DNA of 64,000 nucleotides, from NCBI GenBank assembly GCA_964579505.1, contig CAZOGC010000012.1, positions 1-64,000 on the forward strand. The letters run 5' to 3'. Numbering within the stretch: position 1 is the first letter of the stretch; each line of letters starts with the position of its first letter. The notes below the pieces were generated by a model, which saw only the letters and a list, made by a program, of their open reading frames with translations, did not search any database and was not told the origin of the DNA. Positions 55,027 through 64,000 of this stretch are shown one piece after another. Source of the stretch: JAJYSO01 sp964579505. GTDB lineage: Bacteria; Bacteroidota; Bacteroidia; Flavobacteriales; Flavobacteriaceae. Made by a program: the position numbers and the translations under genes.

Positions 55027-55890
55027 ATGGACAGCCTCAAACTCATTGAATGCCCGCGCGACGCCATGCAAGGCATTAAAACTTTTATTCCTACCGAAGA
55101 GAAAGTCAACTACATTCAAGCATTATTGCGCTGTGGATTTGACACCCTAGATTTTGGCAGTTTTGTATCGCCTAAGGCCATTCCACAAATGGCAGACACT
55201 GCTAACGTATTAGCGCAACTAGACTTGTCTCAAACACAAAGCAAATTATTGGCCATTGTAGCCAATGTTCGCGGTGCCGAAGATGCAGCCAAACATCCTG
55301 AAATTAATTATTTGGGCTATCCTTTTTCTATTTCAGAGAATTTCCAAATGCGTAACACGCATAAAACCATCGCTCAATCTGTAGCTATTCTTAACGAAAT
55401 TTTGAACATTGCCGATAAAAATCAAAAAGAGGTGGTGGCTTATCTTTCTATGGGATTTGGAAACCCTTATGGAGACCCATGGGATGTTGAAATTGTAGGA
55501 GAATGGACGGAAAGGTTATCGACTATGGGTGTAAAAATATTGTCTTTGTCTGATACAGTAGGTTCTTCTGATGCCGAAACCATTACCTACTTATTTTCAC
55601 ATCTTATCCCTAAATATCCTGCTATTGAGTTTGGGGCTCATCTTCACACCACTCCCAATTCTTGGTATGAAAAAGTTAACGCAGCCTACACTTCCGGATG
55701 CAGAAGGTTTGATGGCGCTATTAAAGGGTTTGGTGGATGCCCCATGGCTAAAGACGAGTTAACCGGAAATATGCCTACCGAGAAGATGCTATCCTACTTT
55801 AACGCACAAAAAGCAAACACAAATCTAAAAATGACTAGCTTTGAATCGGCTTATAACGTAGCTACCGATGTATTTCAACGATACACCTAA
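55027..55890 (+). CDS. mvaB: Hydroxymethylglutaryl-CoA lyase
   Basis: This TIM-barrel enzyme has 287 residues and splits HMG-CoA to acetyl-CoA and acetoacetate, the last step of leucine breakdown. The N-terminal LIECPRDAMQGIKTFIPT has the metal-binding Asp region. SLSDTVGSSDAETITYLF, GAHLHTTPNSW with the metal His pair, and GFGGCPMAKDELTGN with the catalytic Cys are all diagnostic. It is convergent with the TPR gene, with 8 bases between stops. Confidence 0.9.
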   Translation: MDSLKLIECPRDAMQGIKTFIPTEEKVNYIQALLRCGFDTLDFGSFVSPKAIPQMADTANVLAQLDLSQTQSKLLAIVANVRGAEDAAKHPEINYLGYPFSISENFQMRNTHKTIAQSVAILNEILNIADKNQKEVVAYLSMGFGNPYGDPWDVEIVGEWTERLSTMGVKILSLSDTVGSSDAETITYLFSHLIPKYPAIEFGAHLHTTPNSWYEKVNAAYTSGCRRFDGAIKGFGGCPMAKDELTGNMPTEKMLSYFNAQKANTNLKMTSFESAYNVATDVFQRYT

Positions 55891-55898
55891 AAGTAAGA

Positions 55899-57299
55899 TT
55901 ACTTAAAGAAACCTTTCTTACCTAGAAGTGCTTGTACTTTTTTTTGTTCAAAAATACCCGGAAAGATTTCTTCTAAAATTACCGCATATTCGCAATCTAT
56001 ATTTAAAGCCTTTTTTAGGTGAAGAATACCTAACTTTTCATCGGTTAAAGACAAGTATAACCCTGCTAACCGGTATTCAATTTCTGCGGTATGAGGATAG
56101 TATTGGCAAGCTTCTTCCATTACATTCAGCGCTTCTTCCAGTTGATGTAATCCAATAAGCGCATCCCCACGGGTAATCCATGTTTCAAAATCATAATTAC
56201 CGAGCTCCATGCTTTTACGAAGTCCCTTTTCGGTTTCCTTAAACCGCTTCAAAAATCGATTTATACGGGCATATCGTTCCCAATACGATACATTTTCTTC
56301 ATCTATGGCAATAGCTTTTTCTACATAATATAGTGCTTGCCTATACTGTTTTCGGTCAAAATAGAAATCTGTAATAGCCATCCACGTTTTGTCTAGTAAT
56401 GGATCCTCTTGCAAAGCTTTGTTGTAATACTCTAATGCATAAATCGGGTTATTACTTTTTTCATAGCATTTTCCGATACGCAAGTACGCAAAAGCGGTTG
56501 GATCTTCTAGTTCTAACGTTGTTTCATAAGAAAATATGGCTTCTTCATAACGCTCTAATTTCTCTAAAACCTTCGCTTTTTCCATATGAGCTCCTACAAA
56601 CTCATCATCTGATATAACGGCAAAGTCAAAGCTAGTCAAAGCTCTTTCATAATCTTTGAGTTGCATATATTGCAACCCCACCTGATGCCAGGCAATTTCT
56701 GAATAAGGATGCTTGTCTAAAAAGGCATTTAGAAATTCTATAGCTTGCTTTGGTTGTTCTAAAAAGTCAAAACAAAAAATAATATTATACAATGCAGCCG
56801 AGTCCTCCTCATCGTTTTCTAAGCACTGCATAAAGTAATATTTTGCCTGTTCATAATCTTCCATAAACATGTACTCCATCGCAATCAACGACGGAATTTC
56901 GTCATCATCTTCTAACATTTCTGCGGCCGATTTTAATAAATTGGCGGCTTCTTCATGCCTATCTTGTTTAGACAACACACTGGCTTTATGAATGTAAACA
57001 TCAGGGTTAGAGGCCTCAAGTTCATACAAAGCATTCAACATAGAATCTGCCTGCTCTATCTTGTTTTCAAACAACAGTATTTCTATTTTTAACAGCTTTA
57101 AAGCTGAAGAATCGGGATGTTGAGACAGCGCTATTTTTACCGCTTTCTGCGCTAATGCCATTTTTCCTACCTCTAGGTAGTGCCCAATGATAAGTTCGAA
57201 TTCATCCGAATCGAAAAACAAGACATCATTGGTTTTCAACATGCTTTCAAACCGTGTTAACGGAAAATCTTGCCCCCCGGCGTGATCAAATTCCATCAT
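55899..57299 (-). CDS. Tetratricopeptide repeat protein
   Basis: This cytoplasmic protein of 466 residues is built almost wholly of TPR helix pairs. Repeats of about 34 residues can be followed from about residue 30, for example ALTSFDFAVISDDEFVGAHM, AIFSYETTLELEDPTAFAYL and ALYYVEKAIAIDEENVSYWE. It probably serves as a protein-binding scaffold; the partner is unknown. There is no signal peptide. The start has two adjacent Met codons (57299 or 57296). Confidence 0.88.
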   Translation of the reverse strand: MMEFDHAGGQDFPLTRFESMLKTNDVLFFDSDEFELIIGHYLEVGKMALAQKAVKIALSQHPDSSALKLLKIEILLFENKIEQADSMLNALYELEASNPDVYIHKASVLSKQDRHEEAANLLKSAAEMLEDDDEIPSLIAMEYMFMEDYEQAKYYFMQCLENDEEDSAALYNIIFCFDFLEQPKQAIEFLNAFLDKHPYSEIAWHQVGLQYMQLKDYERALTSFDFAVISDDEFVGAHMEKAKVLEKLERYEEAIFSYETTLELEDPTAFAYLRIGKCYEKSNNPIYALEYYNKALQEDPLLDKTWMAITDFYFDRKQYRQALYYVEKAIAIDEENVSYWERYARINRFLKRFKETEKGLRKSMELGNYDFETWITRGDALIGLHQLEEALNVMEEACQYYPHTAEIEYRLAGLYLSLTDEKLGILHLKKALNIDCEYAVILEEIFPGIFEQKKVQALLGKKGFFK

Positions 57300-57395
57300 A
57301 AAAAATCATTTGATTTCTATAAGCTAAATATACCGTAATAAACCTGTTGTTTTACCGACAACAAAACTGGCTTGTCAACAAAATAATTAACAGGT

Positions 57396-58574
57396 TTATT
57401 TTAAACGATTTAAAATTTGAAGGATTTTTGCGCACCCTTTTCGTATTTCTTCCTCAGATATGGTAAGTGGTGGCGTAATGCGTACGGCTCGTTTTTCAAA
57501 CAAAAGCCAAAATAAAATCAAGCCTTCTTTATCTGCTTCTAAAATAAGCCGGTTAGCTATTTCTGCAGAAGACATAATTAAGCTTAGCATTAGTCCTTTA
57601 CCTCTAATTTCTTTTATATATCTATGTTGCAACAATTCTCTAAACAGCTTTTCTTTCTGCAACACATCAGCCATTAAAGAAGTGTGTAATACTTCTTTTA
57701 ATACGGCTAATGAAGCGGCGGCTACCACCGGATTTCCTCCAAAAGTGGTGATGTGCGCCATTTCAGGATTTTCACGCAATGTATCCATTATTTCTGCACT
57801 GGCTACAAAAGCACCCACGGGCAACCCGCCAGCCATTCCTTTACCTATTGCCATAATATCGGGCACTATCCCATAATGCTCATATCCAAAAAGCTTTCCT
57901 GTCCGACCAAATCCGGGTTGAATTTCATCTAAGATGAGTAGTGCACCGGTTTCTTCGCAACGTTTTTTTACTTTTTGAAGGTAGTTATCGTTTGGCATCA
58001 CAAAACCTGCTCCTCCTTGAATCGTCTCTAAAATAACTCCGGCCGTTTTTGAAGTAATTTTTTCCAGCTCTTCTTCTACATTAAAACCGATGTATGAAAT
58101 TTTAGGAATAAGCGGCTCAAAAGGTTTTTTTCTTTCTTCTAAACCCATTAAACTCAATGCCCCCATTGTATTACCGTGATAGGCTTGCTTAGCCGCAACA
58201 ATTTCTTGTCGGCCGGTATACCTCCGCGCTAACTTCAATGCTCCTTCTATTGCTTCGGTTCCACTATTTACGAGATACACTTTAGCCTGAGGAATGTCTA
58301 TATTTTGAGCTAGTAATTCTGCGTACTCTACTGCCGGGCCTTGCGCATATTCGCCATAAACCATTACGTGTAAATACCGCGCTGCTTGCTGTTGAATAGC
58401 TGCAACCACCTTAGGGTTACAATGTCCTAGGCTACAAGCTGAAACACCGGCTACAAAATCTAAATATTCTTTTCCGGAAGTGGTGTACAAATAACTCCCT
58501 TTAGCATAGTCTACCTCTACCCCTAAAGGATGTGTACTGGTTTGGGCTTGGTACTTTAAAAATTTTTCTTTCAT
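57396..58574 (-). CDS. Class III aminotransferase (acetylornithine/ornithine-type)
   Basis: This PLP aminotransferase has 392 residues from the ATG at 58574. It shows FVAGVSACSLGHCNPKVV, the region VNSGTEAIEGALKLARRYTG, LLILDEIQPGFGRTGKLFGY, and the PLP lysine in MAIGKGMAGGLPVGAF. It is often annotated as an aspartate aminotransferase family protein; the true amine substrate is not evident. It is 42 bases downstream of the OstA-like gene on the same strand. Confidence 0.88.
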   Translation of the reverse strand: MKEKFLKYQAQTSTHPLGVEVDYAKGSYLYTTSGKEYLDFVAGVSACSLGHCNPKVVAAIQQQAARYLHVMVYGEYAQGPAVEYAELLAQNIDIPQAKVYLVNSGTEAIEGALKLARRYTGRQEIVAAKQAYHGNTMGALSLMGLEERKKPFEPLIPKISYIGFNVEEELEKITSKTAGVILETIQGGAGFVMPNDNYLQKVKKRCEETGALLILDEIQPGFGRTGKLFGYEHYGIVPDIMAIGKGMAGGLPVGAFVASAEIMDTLRENPEMAHITTFGGNPVVAAASLAVLKEVLHTSLMADVLQKEKLFRELLQHRYIKEIRGKGLMLSLIMSSAEIANRLILEADKEGLILFWLLFEKRAVRITPPLTISEEEIRKGCAKILQILNRLK

Positions 58575-58628
58575 CTTCTTCACCACGAAAGTTACCTTTC
58601 TCTCTTCTATAAATTAGTTAACCGAAAA

Positions 58629-60413
58629 TTATTTTTTATCGGTCTTTTTTGACGCTGAATCCAATTTCATCTTCAGTTTCGGTTTTTCTCGTATAGAATC
58701 TCTCACTTTAAATTGAAGTTTTTTCTGCTGCGTTTTAACCGAATCTGTTTCTATTGAATGATCTTGAAGTATTTCAGGCGTTAACCGCGATTTCTCATTC
58801 ATAAGCGGCTGATTTCGATCTTTAGGAGAACCAAAAAAGCGCTCAACCTTAGGCAATGGAATACCTCGTATTTTTGGTAACGTTATAGGCGGATCTCCTT
58901 CAAACAATTGTTCTTTACTCAATATACGTTCATCACCTCGCCAATTAAAACCACGCAGTTTTCTTGCATTTTTAGGAAGGTTACTCGGCACATAAGACAC
59001 GGCATCGGGCTGTTCTTTATACGTCACAGAGCGTATCTCCTTATCTTCAAAAGTAATTCTTATAGCCGAAGCAATGGCTTTATTAATGGCTTGCAATACT
59101 CCCTCTTTATTGCGATAATAAAAAATAGTTTCGGTATTTTTTATAAAATTGGCCTCTGTAAGTTCATTATCGGTAAACAACCCGTACATGTATTTTCCCT
59201 TTACTTGGTTATATCCACCTAGCGTATCTTTTTGGATGAGAAAAGCGTGGTCATATACACTCAGTGAGTCTAATTTATTGGTCAGTGTATCGCTAAAGAT
59301 TTTTATCGTATCACCGGTAAGCTGGTTTAATCCTGAAAAGACAATTGGTTGACCTATCATCTTTGTTATGCCTTTATCTTCCCTAACAAAAATAGAATCA
59401 CAACATCCGTTCATATCCTTTTTATAAAATCGAGCGTTGTAAAAAGCACGTAAAATTCTGTGGTCCGGTTTGCCGGTAACCATCAACGTATCGCTGTGTA
59501 TAAAGATACTGTCTTGCCCTTGCTTTTTAGCCACATAAGCTCGTTTCGTAATAAAAACTGAATCTTTATCTCGATAGACCTCTGCATAATTACCATACAC
59601 TACAGACTGGTTAGCGGTATCTATCACCTTGATGTTATTGGTGGCTGATGCAAAATGCGTTTTTCGGTTAAAGTAAATACTATCGCCCTTAAGTATGCGA
59701 TTATCATAAAAGACCGTAGCTTTTTTTACAAAATTTCCGTAGTACTTATGCGTATCGTAAAAACCACGTTCGCAATACACTTTATATTTTTTACCGGTAA
59801 TGGTTGTCGGTCCGTACAAATAGGCCTTCCCGGTTTGTGTATAAAAATCTATGTGATCAGAATGAATAGTATCTTGATCGTTTTTAACCACCACATTATC
59901 TAAAAAAGAATATTTCTTTTGATTGGCGTAATAACGTCCTACGCGGCTGGTAATAACACTAGTACTATCGCGTACCGTACCTCCGCTTCGGTAAAAAGCC
60001 TCTTGTTTCTGTCGACTAAAAAATAAACTATCTGTAGTAAGTGTTGTAGTGGGCGTTTGCAATTGAACGTGATTACTAGCAAAAGCAAAACGCGTTTTAC
60101 CATCATACTCTGCATAGCCACTCGTAAGTGTAATCGTATCGCCTTGTACCATTTTTACATGGCCGGAAGCTCTAAAAAAATTATCTTTCTTATAAAAAAT
60201 AGCCTGATCGCACCACACTTTTATCCCTTCGTGGGTAAAAGTAACCTGTTGGTCATTTACCTCATACATAAGCAACGCACCCGGATATTTTGCTTCATTT
60301 TTAAGGGTGCGTTCGCTGGTATACTTAATCTGTTTCTCTCCTTTTTGTTGAGCGTATATTACTCCTCCAAAATTGCACACGAGAACACCGATAAGAAAGA
60401 GTACCTTTTTCAA
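58629..60413 (-). CDS. OstA-like (LptA/OstA) protein
   Basis: This protein of 594 residues has an N-terminal signal peptide (MKKVLFLIGVLVCNFGGVIY, then AQQ). OstA/LptA-type repeated beta segments follow, such as KKDNFFRASGHVKMVQGDTI and AYLYGPTTITGKKYKVYCER. These domains stack to form the bridge that carries lipopolysaccharide to the outer membrane. The C-terminal part (about 480-594) is basic and low in order. The purA-fur-relA genes lie upstream on the same strand. Confidence 0.85.
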   Translation of the reverse strand: MKKVLFLIGVLVCNFGGVIYAQQKGEKQIKYTSERTLKNEAKYPGALLMYEVNDQQVTFTHEGIKVWCDQAIFYKKDNFFRASGHVKMVQGDTITLTSGYAEYDGKTRFAFASNHVQLQTPTTTLTTDSLFFSRQKQEAFYRSGGTVRDSTSVITSRVGRYYANQKKYSFLDNVVVKNDQDTIHSDHIDFYTQTGKAYLYGPTTITGKKYKVYCERGFYDTHKYYGNFVKKATVFYDNRILKGDSIYFNRKTHFASATNNIKVIDTANQSVVYGNYAEVYRDKDSVFITKRAYVAKKQGQDSIFIHSDTLMVTGKPDHRILRAFYNARFYKKDMNGCCDSIFVREDKGITKMIGQPIVFSGLNQLTGDTIKIFSDTLTNKLDSLSVYDHAFLIQKDTLGGYNQVKGKYMYGLFTDNELTEANFIKNTETIFYYRNKEGVLQAINKAIASAIRITFEDKEIRSVTYKEQPDAVSYVPSNLPKNARKLRGFNWRGDERILSKEQLFEGDPPITLPKIRGIPLPKVERFFGSPKDRNQPLMNEKSRLTPEILQDHSIETDSVKTQQKKLQFKVRDSIREKPKLKMKLDSASKKTDKK

Positions 60414-60452
60414 AACGTATAAGGGCTTATCTGGCTATAGTATAGCCGTAAT

Positions 60453-61724
60453 TTAGCGATTTATGGTTTGCTTTCTATCAGGACCAACAGAAACAATCTT
60501 AACCGGAACACCTACATATTTTTCTATAAAAGCAATATAGTCTGAAAATGTTTTAGGAAACGCGGCAGTGTCTGTTACGGCCGTAAGATCTTCACTCCAA
60601 CCCGGAAGCGTGGTATATACCGGGGTAACCTCTTCTTTATTTATAGAAAAGGGCAAGTGTTTAATTTCTTTTCCTTGATGTTGATAGGCTGTACATACTT
60701 TAAGTTGCTTAAAACCACTTAAAACATCGCCTTTCATCATACAAAGTTGGGTTACACCATTAAGATTAACCGTATATTTTAGTGCTACTAGGTCTAACCA
60801 ACCACATCGTCTAGGGCGTTTAGTGACGGCTCCAAATTCATTTCCTTTTTTAGCCATTAAAGCACCGGTTTCATCTTCTAGTTCAGTCGGAAAAGGGCCG
60901 TTGCCCACTCGGGTAGTATAGGCTTTAAAAATACCGTATACTTCGCCTATTTTATGTGGAGCTACCCCCAATCCGGTACAGGCCCCGGCAGCGGTAGTAT
61001 TACTAGAGGTAACATAGGGATAGGTGCCAAAATCAATATCGAGCAATGAACCTTGTGCCCCCTCTGCCAAGATTGTTTTACCGGCTGCTTGTTCCTCATT
61101 TATATATGCTACTGAATCTATAAATCGAAGTGTCTTTAATACTTCTACACTTTCAAAAAATTCAGCTTCCAGTTCTTTTAGATCATATTGAATATCTGCA
61201 TTATAATTGGCCAGCATACGCTCATGCTTATCGGCTAATTTGCGGTATTTTGTTTTCCAATCAGCTAGTTCAAAATCACCTATACGAAAACCATTTCTTC
61301 CGGTTTTGTCCATATAAGTAGGGCCAATTCCTTTCAACGTTGAGCCTATTTTTGCTTTTCCTTTAGAGGCTTCTGAGGCTGCATCTAACAATCGGTGTGT
61401 GGGTAAGATGACATGGGCTCTCTTAGACAGTAAAATTTTCGATTTATAGTCTATATCAAATTTGTCTAGACTCTCTAGCTCTTGTCTAAAGACTACCGGG
61501 TCTATTACCACGCCGTTACCCACCAAGTTAAGCGCTTTGGGGTGAAAAATTCCGGAAGGAATGGTACGCAAAACATGTTTAATTCCTTCAAACTCTAAGG
61601 TGTGCCCAGCATTGGGACCACCTTGAAAACGCGCTACAATGTCATACCCTTTGGTAAGTACGTCAACCACTTTTCCTTTACCTTCGTCGCCCCATTGCAG
61701 GCCGAGTAGCAAGTCTACTGCCAT
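60453..61724 (-). CDS. purA: Adenylosuccinate synthase
   Basis: This enzyme has 423 residues and joins IMP and aspartate with GTP in AMP synthesis. The N-terminal GLQWGDEGKGKVVDVL holds the catalytic Asp (D13), and QGGPNAGHTLEFEG follows. GTYPYVTSSNTTAAGACTGL and the C-terminal TRVGNGPFPTEL are standard for PurA. The start at ATG 61724 lies only 4 bases after the fur stop. A reading from 61796 would run through the fur gene and is rejected. Confidence 0.96.
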   Translation of the reverse strand: MAVDLLLGLQWGDEGKGKVVDVLTKGYDIVARFQGGPNAGHTLEFEGIKHVLRTIPSGIFHPKALNLVGNGVVIDPVVFRQELESLDKFDIDYKSKILLSKRAHVILPTHRLLDAASEASKGKAKIGSTLKGIGPTYMDKTGRNGFRIGDFELADWKTKYRKLADKHERMLANYNADIQYDLKELEAEFFESVEVLKTLRFIDSVAYINEEQAAGKTILAEGAQGSLLDIDFGTYPYVTSSNTTAAGACTGLGVAPHKIGEVYGIFKAYTTRVGNGPFPTELEDETGALMAKKGNEFGAVTKRPRRCGWLDLVALKYTVNLNGVTQLCMMKGDVLSGFKQLKVCTAYQHQGKEIKHLPFSINKEEVTPVYTTLPGWSEDLTAVTDTAAFPKTFSDYIAFIEKYVGVPVKIVSVGPDRKQTINR

Positions 61725-61728
61725 AAAA

Positions 61729-62190
61729 CTATTCTTTGGATGTGTTTTTCTTTGTGCCGTAAAAGTATAATGAATGGTTACTAATATCCAAATCAAATAC
61801 TTCTTCTATTGTTTTTTTTATTGCTCCAATTCTCGGGTCGCAAAACTCTATAACTTCTCCTGTATCGGTTAAGATTACATGATCGTGTTGTTGGTCAAAA
61901 TACGATTTCTCATATTGCGCCTGATTTTTACCAAACTGGTGTTTACGCACCAAACCGCATTCTAACAAAAGTTCTATCGTATTATAAAGTGTGGCTCGGC
62001 TCACTCTATAATTTTTATTTTTCATAATGATATAAAGCGATTCTATATCAAAGTGTCTATTTTGATTATAGACCTCGTGCAAAATAGCAAAACGCTCGGG
62101 TGTCTTGCGATGTGCGTTCTCTTCCAAAAACTTGGTAAAGACGTTTTTTACAACAGCCTGGTCGTTTTCTCGTTTTTCTGTACTCTTCAT
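61729..62190 (-). CDS. Fur family transcriptional regulator
   Basis: This metal-responsive DNA-binding protein has 153 residues. The winged-helix domain has RKTPERFAILHEVYNQNRHF and YRVSRATLYNTIELLLECGL. The dimerisation/metal part has QQHDHVILTDTGEVIEFCDP. Classical Fur has C-x2-C where this protein has TDTG, and no second Cys pair is seen, so the structural zinc site is missing. It could sense iron, zinc or peroxide. It sits between relA/spoT (19-base gap) and purA (4-base gap). Confidence 0.9.
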   Translation of the reverse strand: MKSTEKRENDQAVVKNVFTKFLEENAHRKTPERFAILHEVYNQNRHFDIESLYIIMKNKNYRVSRATLYNTIELLLECGLVRKHQFGKNQAQYEKSYFDQQHDHVILTDTGEVIEFCDPRIGAIKKTIEEVFDLDISNHSLYFYGTKKNTSKE

Positions 62191-62209
62191 AATTTTGCAA
62201 ATTTAAGGT

Positions 62210-64000
62210 TTATTCGCGGGTTACCTTATCTATTCCATCTATTTCTTTTAGCCTGTGAATTAGTTTTTTAAGAATTGTATTATTTTTCACTTTCAGGGCT
62301 ATTTTTCCTTCAAATAAGTTTTCTTTACTCTGAAAAGAGATTGATTGCATATTTACATGTAAGTTTTTAGAAATTACGCCGGTTACCGCACTCACTAATC
62401 CTAAATTATCCAATCCATTAAGCTTAATAACCGCTCTAAACTCTTCTTGGGAAGAATCTATCCACTTAGCCTTCATTATTCTATATGCATAATTACTCTG
62501 CATCTGAATAGCATTGGGGCAATTTTTCTTGTGTATTTTCAATCCTTCGTTAACCGTAAGAAAGCCAAACACATCATCTCCGGGGATGGGGTTGCAACAA
62601 TTGGCTAATTTGTAATCTAATTTTTCTTCATCATCACCAAATACTAATTGATCGTAGTTAGTCGTAATCTCGTCATCGTGTATTTTTTCAGGTTTAGATG
62701 GCTTTCTTATTTTTCCCTTAAGTAAAGACATCAACGAATTACTTCGAGAGGCAGCATATTTTTTAAGGGCTATATTATCTATCGTCCCAATCTCAATACG
62801 ATAAAATAAGTCTAAACTCGTTTTTAAATTAAAATAACGAATCAAACCTCCTATCGTGTTATCATTAAAAGGAATTTTTTGTGCTCTAAGTTTGCGCTTA
62901 AGCATTTCTTTTCCACGTTGGGCGTGTTCTTTTTTTTCTGCCTTAAGCGCGGTTTTTATTTTAGAACGTGCTCTTCCTGTAGCAGCGTAATCTAACCATT
63001 TAATAGTTGGTTTTACATTCTCTGAGGTAATTATCTCTACCTGATCTCCACTTTTAAGTATGTGACTGAGTGGCACCAGTTTACCATTAACCTTTGCTCC
63101 TCGCGTATGCAAACCAACCTCTGTATGTACACTAAACGAAAAATCTAATGGAGTGGCTCCTTTGGGAAGCGATTTTAAATCACCATTAGGCGTAAAAACA
63201 AAAATCTCTTTAGCATATAGGTTTAGCTTAAACTGTTCTACAAAGTCAACCGCATTGGTTTCTTGATTTTCTACCGCCTCTTGTAGTTTATTTAGCCATT
63301 GCTCTAGACTCTCATCATTATCATCTTCGTGATGTTTATATTTATAATGTGCCGCATAGCCACGCTCAGCTATTTCATGCATACGCTCACTGCGAATCTG
63401 CACCTCTACCCAATGCCCCTCAGGCCCCATTACCGTAATATGCAAAGCTTCATATCCCGTTGATTTAGGGGAAGAAATCCAATCGCGCAAACGAGTCGGG
63501 TTTGGTCTAAAACTATCCGTAACGATAGAGTATATTTTCCAAGCCAAGAATTTTTCTGAAGTGGGAGTACTTTTATAGATAATACGAATAGCAAATTTAT
63601 CGTAAACCTCGTCAAAGGTAACTTGCTGTGCTTGTATTTTTTTTCGAATAGAAAAAATAGATTTTGTTCGCCCTTTAATATAATATTCTATTCCCTCCGT
63701 ATCTAAGGCTGTTGAGATGATAGATGAAAAAGAAGCAATATAAGCATCGCGTTCTTCTTTTGTCTCTTTCATACGGGTTTTAATATCGGCATATACCTCT
63801 GGCTCTGTATATTTTAAACTGAGATCTTCTAGCTCTGTTTTGATGTTATACAAACCGATTCGGTGTGCTAAAGGAGCGTAGATATACAGGGTTTCAGACG
63901 CAATTTTTAATTGCTTATAATCTGGCATGGCTTCCATCGTACGCATATTATGCAGCCGATCTGCCAACTTAATAAGAATAACCCGAACATCTTCGTTAAG
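62210..64000 (-). CDS. RelA/SpoT (p)ppGpp synthetase/hydrolase, 5' end outside the window
   Basis: This coding region has 596 codons in the window; the frame is open to the right edge, with LNEDVRVILIKLADRLHNMR at its beginning. This is the HD hydrolase domain, so the N-terminus is missing. The synthetase domain follows (KFAIRIIYKS; SPKSTGYEALHITVMGPEGH), then TGS (IFVFTPNGDLKSLPKGATPL) and a zinc-finger/ACT C-terminus (NCCNPIPGDDVFGF). It makes and breaks the stringent-response alarmone. It leads the relA/spoT-fur-purA run. Confidence 0.94.
   Translation of the reverse strand, partial: LNEDVRVILIKLADRLHNMRTMEAMPDYKQLKIASETLYIYAPLAHRIGLYNIKTELEDLSLKYTEPEVYADIKTRMKETKEERDAYIASFSSIISTALDTEGIEYYIKGRTKSIFSIRKKIQAQQVTFDEVYDKFAIRIIYKSTPTSEKFLAWKIYSIVTDSFRPNPTRLRDWISSPKSTGYEALHITVMGPEGHWVEVQIRSERMHEIAERGYAAHYKYKHHEDDNDESLEQWLNKLQEAVENQETNAVDFVEQFKLNLYAKEIFVFTPNGDLKSLPKGATPLDFSFSVHTEVGLHTRGAKVNGKLVPLSHILKSGDQVEIITSENVKPTIKWLDYAATGRARSKIKTALKAEKKEHAQRGKEMLKRKLRAQKIPFNDNTIGGLIRYFNLKTSLDLFYRIEIGTIDNIALKKYAASRSNSLMSLLKGKIRKPSKPEKIHDDEITTNYDQLVFGDDEEKLDYKLANCCNPIPGDDVFGFLTVNEGLKIHKKNCPNAIQMQSNYAYRIMKAKWIDSSQEEFRAVIKLNGLDNLGLVSAVTGVISKNLHVNMQSISFQSKENLFEGKIALKVKNNTILKKLIHRLKEIDGIDKVTRE

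Noticed and set aside
62210..63967. Start codon of relA/spoT at the TTG 63967
   Set aside because: The frame is open and conserved upstream to the window edge (codons for the HD-domain start), so the gene is truncated by the window and not started at this TTG.
1..64000. CRISPR arrays, complete insertion sequences, prophage genes, rRNA genes
   Set aside because: No repeat-spacer pattern, transposase gene, phage structural gene or rRNA motif was seen in the window.

Overview
The window looks like a stretch of chromosome from a member of the Flavobacteriaceae (phylum Bacteroidota). Four things point this way: AT-rich DNA, frequent Bacteroidota-type promoters (TAnnTTTG, sometimes with TTG about 20 bases upstream), a fused SecDF, a short eukaryote/archaeal-type ProS with tRNA-Glu and rpsT downstream, and family-restricted genes (DUF2851, DUF3276/PUR, OstA-like, PspC-like, DUF6705-like). 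Most of the window is housekeeping DNA with compact, often touching or overlapping genes. Two accessory islands stand out. No CRISPR array, complete insertion sequence, prophage or rRNA gene was seen.

Region 1 (about 0.2-4.3 kb, minus strand) is a polymorphic toxin/immunity island. One long lipoprotein-type toxin gene (2626-4274, with its signal peptide cut off by a one-base frameshift) is followed by an immunity-like gene. Then come three orphan toxin C-terminal cassettes, each followed within 4-8 bases by its own immunity-like gene. The toxin pieces share a 'GYVxFYNxxGQPxN' block and differ in their last residues. Three of the four toxin reading frames carry a one-base change in a run of A. 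This is the most unusual system in the window.

Region 2 (4.6-23.9 kb) carries core genes: PspC-like and DUF2851 proteins, a PLP-dependent cysteine synthase-like enzyme, a 23S rRNA pseudouridine synthase, queE, gyrB, secDF, a SRPBCC/GyrI-like protein, a DinB-like protein, a 57-residue membrane protein, kup, an acyl-CoA thioesterase, dnaA, a low-molecular-weight tyrosine phosphatase, an RsmI-like methyltransferase and a lysozyme-like exported protein.

Region 3 (24.0-26.5 kb) is the second accessory patch. It holds two near-identical secreted-protein genes, a DUF6705-like gene between them, a duplicated upstream region of about 170 bases, and a degenerate stretch that looks like a recombination scar.

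Region 4 (26.6-43.7 kb) has a rhodanese protein, ferritin, a CoA-binding protein, a sodium:solute symporter, recR with a glycosyltransferase, a 2-oxo acid dehydrogenase E2, GNAT and cyclase enzymes, an M1 aminopeptidase overlapping hisC, a DEAH helicase, a large lipoprotein, rpsT and tRNA-Glu.

Region 5 (43.8-64 kb) has proS, an arginine/tyrosine-rich lipoprotein next to an OmpP1/FadL porin, a PUR-domain protein with an ABC exporter, nusB-DUF1573-yajC, pepT, pyrD, an HMG-CoA lyase, a TPR protein, a class III aminotransferase and OstA-like protein. It ends with relA/spoT-fur-purA in one minus-strand run; relA/spoT runs off the right edge.
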